A program made the position numbers and the translations under genes. The notes under the pieces are model-generated. The model saw only the letters and a list, made by a program, of their open reading frames with translations. It was not told where the DNA came from and searched no databases. Below are positions 6,024-8,766 of a stretch of DNA of 8,766 nt, one piece after another. Source of the DNA: UBA1181 sp045113275 (GTDB lineage Bacteria; Bacteroidota; Bacteroidia; Bacteroidales; Paludibacteraceae). Each line of letters starts with the position of its first letter. Positions within the stretch are counted from its first letter, which is position 1. The stretch covers positions 1 to 8,766 of the forward strand of contig JBGUIU010000277.1 in NCBI GenBank assembly GCA_045113275.1, read 5' to 3'.

Positions 6024-6785
6024 TTAATCCTTAAACTTAGCTGAGATGAACTCACGGTTCATACGAGCGATGTTACTGATAGAAATAGACTTAGGACACT
6101 CAGCCTCGCAAGCACGAGTATTGGTACAGTTACCGAATCCTAGTTCATCCATCTTAGCAACCATTGATTTCACACGTTTAACTGCTTCAACACGACCTTG
6201 AGGAAGCAAAGCGAACTGAGAAACCTTAGCTGATACGAACAACATTGCAGAACCATTCTTACATGCAGCTACACAAGCACCACAACCGATACAAGCTGCA
6301 GAGTCCATAGCCTCATCAGCATCTACCTTAGAGATAGGAATTGCGTTTGCATCCTGAGCACCACCACAATTGAATGATACATAACCACCAGCTTGTTGAA
6401 TCTGATCAAATGCATTACGATTTACCATCAAATCCTTGATTACTGGGAAGGCAGCAGAACGCCATGGCTCAACAGTGATTGTTTCACCATCTTTGAAACG
6501 ACGCATATACAACTGACAAGTAGTAGCACCTGTTGCAGGACCGTGAGGATGTCCATTGATGAACAACGAACACATACCGCAGATACCTTCACGACAGTCA
6601 TGATCGAAAACGATAGGCTCTTCACCCTTCTCAACCAATGTTTCGTTTAGGATATCCAAAGTTTCCAAAAAAGATGTATCTGGAGTAGTTTCAACACCCT
6701 CGTATGTTACAAACTTACCCTCTTCTTTCGGGCCGGCTTGACGCCAAACCTTCAAATTGACTTTCATTATATTATCTGTAGCCAT
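6024..6785 (-). CDS. frdB: Fumarate reductase/succinate dehydrogenase iron-sulfur subunit
   Basis: The electron-transfer subunit linking the flavoprotein to the membrane cytochrome b and quinone pool. The N-terminal ferredoxin domain binds [2Fe-2S] through Cys64, Cys69 and Cys72 (DCREGICGMC) and Cys90. The C-terminal domain has CIGCGACVAAC (165-175), Cys220, Cys226 and Cys230-Pro; by analogy with E. coli FrdB, Cys165, 168, 171 and 230 hold the [4Fe-4S] cluster and Cys175, 220 and 226 the [3Fe-4S] cluster. All cluster ligands are present. The 253-residue length is normal for the family. The start is either ATG at 6785 or Met7 (6767); the longer form is used since both fit and Bacteroidales homologues carry a few residues before the LKVWRQ strand. 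It lies 21 bp after frdA and is followed by a terminator. In an anaerobic Bacteroidales the main direction is expected to be fumarate reduction to succinate. Sequence alone does not exclude the reverse. Confidence 0.97.
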   Translation of the reverse strand: MATDNIMKVNLKVWRQAGPKEEGKFVTYEGVETTPDTSFLETLDILNETLVEKGEEPIVFDHDCREGICGMCSLFINGHPHGPATGATTCQLYMRRFKDGETITVEPWRSAAFPVIKDLMVNRNAFDQIQQAGGYVSFNCGGAQDANAIPISKVDADEAMDSAACIGCGACVAACKNGSAMLFVSAKVSQFALLPQGRVEAVKRVKSMVAKMDELGFGNCTNTRACEAECPKSISISNIARMNREFISAKFKD

Positions 6786-6806
6786 TTGTTTTACTTTTTA
6801 AATTGA

Positions 6807-8766
6807 TTAAGATTTGTAGTTACGAGTTTGAACCTTGATAGCCTCGTATGTGAGAGGTTCTTTGATTAACTCAGGTGCTTTCTCGTCATTACCTTGATAA
6901 TTCCAGCAACCAACATAGAAGAAGTTTTCGTCATCACGTTTTGCTTCTCCTTCTTCTGTTTGGTATTCTTCACGGAAGTGACCACCGCAACTTTCATTAC
7001 GGCTCAAAGCATCAGATGCGATCAACTCACCCATGATGATGAAATCTTTCAAATGGAATGCTTTATCCAATTCAATATTCATTCCTTCGTCGATCTTACC
7101 AGGGATAAACAAGTTGGTCTCGAACTCCTTACGTAAATCTTTCAATTTCTTAAGAGCCAATTCCAAACTTTCCTTTGTACGACCCATTCCAACATATTCC
7201 CACATGATGTGGCCTAACTCTTTGTGAATAGAATCTACAGAACGTTTTCCATGAATATCCATCAAAGCTTTTTGATCTGCTTCGCACTTAGCTTGTGCAT
7301 CCATAAATTCTTTGCTATCTGGATTGAAACGAGGAACGGTGATTTGATCTGATAAGTAATTTTGGATAGTATAAGGCAATACGAAGTAACCATCTGCCAA
7401 ACCTTGCATCAATGCAGAAGCACCTAGACGGTTAGCTCCGTGGTCAGAGAAGTTACATTCACCGATTGCGAACAATCCCTTAACAGATGTTTGTAATTCA
7501 TAATCTACCCAAAGACCACCCATTGTATAGTGGATAGCAGGGAAGATCATCATTGGATTATAATATTTAACGCCATTGATCTCTTTTGCAAATTCGCCAG
7601 GATTAACGTCTGTAATCTCTTCGTACATATCGAACAAGTTACCATAACGTTGACGAACAACATCAATACCCAAACGATTGATAGCTTCTGAGAAATCCAA
7701 GAATACAGCCAAACCTGTATTGTTTACGCCATAGCCTTTGTCGCAACGCTCTTTTGCTGCACGAGAAGCAACATCACGAGGAACCAAGTTACCAAATGCA
7801 GGATAACGACGCTCCAAGTAGTAGTCACGATTCTCTTCTGGAATATCAGAACCTTTGATTTCGCCACGTTGTAACTTCTTAGCATCTTCAATGTTCTTTG
7901 GAACCCAGATACGTCCATCATTACGCAATGACTCAGACATCAAGGTCAACTTAGATTGCTTGTCACCATGAACTGGAATACAAGTTGGGTGAATCTGAAC
8001 GTATGAAGGGTTAGCCATATATGCTCCCTTACGATAAGCAGCGATAGCAGCTGAACAGTTACATCCCATAGCATTAGTTGACAAGAAGTATGTATTACCA
8101 TAACCACCTGTAGCCAATACAACAGCATGAGCAGCAAAACGCTCAAACTTACCTGTTACCAAGTTCTTTGCAATAATACCACGAGCACGACCGTCGATCA
8201 TCACGATGTCATGCATTTCGTAACGGTTAAAGCTCTTTACCTTACCAGCCTTGATCTGACGATTCAAAGAAGAGTAAGCACCCAACAATAATTGTTGTCC
8301 TGTTTGACCTTTAGCATAGAATGTTCTGGATACTTGAGCACCACCGAATGAACGGTTAGCCAAAAGACCTCCATATTCACGAGCGAATGGAACACCTTGA
8401 GCAACACATTGGTCAATAATATTAGCAGAAACCTCGGCCAAACGATAAACATTCGCTTCACGAGCACGATAGTCACCACCTTTTACAGTATCATAGAACA
8501 AACGATAAACTGAATCGCCATCGTTTTGATAATTCTTAGCAGCATTGATACCTCCCTGTGCAGCAATTGAGTGTGCACGACGAGGAGAATCCTGAATACA
8601 GAAATTTAAGATATTGAATCCCATCTCAGCTAAAGTAGAAGCTGCAGATGCACCGGCCAAACCTGTTCCAACTACGATGATATCCAACTTACGTTTGTTG
8701 GCAGGATTCACCAACTTTTGGTGAGCTTTATAGTTAGTCCATTTTTCAGCTACTGGACCTTCTGGA
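6807..8766 (-). CDS. frdA: Fumarate reductase/succinate dehydrogenase flavoprotein subunit (5' end outside window)
   Basis: The catalytic subunit that interconverts fumarate and succinate. Residue numbers count from the TTG at 8714. Visible parts are the FAD-binding GTGLAG (16-21), the covalent flavin histidine His48 in RRAHSIAAQGG, and active-site residues His242 (HPT), Arg313 (PRDVASR), His395 (HYTMGG) and Arg429 (GANRLGAS), which match the known fumarate-binding residues of Wolinella FrdA. The C-terminus (FFYVGCWNYQGN, about 598-609) is typical of the Bacteroidetes form. The TTG at 8714 is not the real start. The frame stays open for 17 more codons to the window edge, and these encode PVAEKWTNYKAHQK, which fits the N-terminal extension of Bacteroidales FrdA. 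So the gene is intact but cut by the window, with at least 652 codons visible. The cytochrome b gene (frdC) is expected upstream, since the usual order is C-A-B. The next gene, frdB, starts 21 bp after the stop. Confidence 0.98.
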   Translation of the reverse strand, partial: PEGPVAEKWTNYKAHQKLVNPANKRKLDIIVVGTGLAGASAASTLAEMGFNILNFCIQDSPRRAHSIAAQGGINAAKNYQNDGDSVYRLFYDTVKGGDYRAREANVYRLAEVSANIIDQCVAQGVPFAREYGGLLANRSFGGAQVSRTFYAKGQTGQQLLLGAYSSLNRQIKAGKVKSFNRYEMHDIVMIDGRARGIIAKNLVTGKFERFAAHAVVLATGGYGNTYFLSTNAMGCNCSAAIAAYRKGAYMANPSYVQIHPTCIPVHGDKQSKLTLMSESLRNDGRIWVPKNIEDAKKLQRGEIKGSDIPEENRDYYLERRYPAFGNLVPRDVASRAAKERCDKGYGVNNTGLAVFLDFSEAINRLGIDVVRQRYGNLFDMYEEITDVNPGEFAKEINGVKYYNPMMIFPAIHYTMGGLWVDYELQTSVKGLFAIGECNFSDHGANRLGASALMQGLADGYFVLPYTIQNYLSDQITVPRFNPDSKEFMDAQAKCEADQKALMDIHGKRSVDSIHKELGHIMWEYVGMGRTKESLELALKKLKDLRKEFETNLFIPGKIDEGMNIELDKAFHLKDFIIMGELIASDALSRNESCGGHFREEYQTEEGEAKRDDENFFYVGCWNYQGNDEKAPELIKEPLTYEAIKVQTRNYKS

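Overview
The window looks like the chromosome of an anaerobic gut-type Bacteroidota, order Bacteroidales (Bacteroides/Parabacteroides-like). Three things point there. The fumarate reductase and gyrase proteins are of the Bacteroidales type. Two proteins have short lipoprotein signals followed by acidic residues. Four genes have an exact TAnnTTTG box about 27-42 nt before the start codon, which is the -7 element of the Bacteroidetes housekeeping sigma factor, and none has a well-spaced Shine-Dalgarno. I cannot name a species from the sequence alone.

Layout: bases 1-82 are a 14-bp tandem repeat that runs off the left edge. Two genes follow on the + strand: a DUF1015-family protein (130-1377) with its own terminator, and a small cysteine-rich lipoprotein of unknown function (1526-2059) with a good promoter and terminator. 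At 2060-2198 two strong intrinsic terminators face each other where + and - strand transcription converge. The rest is on the - strand: gyrB (2199-4139), a 543-residue TPM-domain membrane lipoprotein with zinc-ribbon-like cysteines and a Gly/Ser tail (4286-5917), frdB (6024-6785) and frdA (6807 to beyond the right edge). The frdA reading frame is open to the last base, so its start lies outside the window. No gene-free stretch exceeds 150 bases.

How the genes relate: frdA and frdB are 21 bp apart and form the hydrophilic part of a membrane fumarate reductase/succinate dehydrogenase; the cytochrome b subunit is expected just upstream, outside the window. A strong terminator ends that operon. 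The TPM gene has its own -7 box just after that terminator, and gyrB has its own -7 box in the gap after the TPM gene, so these appear to be separate transcription units, although no terminator is visible between the TPM gene and gyrB. The DUF1015 and lipoprotein genes also look like single-gene units.

Most of the window is ordinary core chromosome. I see no CRISPR array, tRNA, rRNA, transposon or integrated element. The parts most worth a second look are the heptad-based repeat touching the DUF1015 promoter, the ParB/SerK-like motif in DUF1015, and the unusual architecture and topology of the TPM/zinc-ribbon protein.
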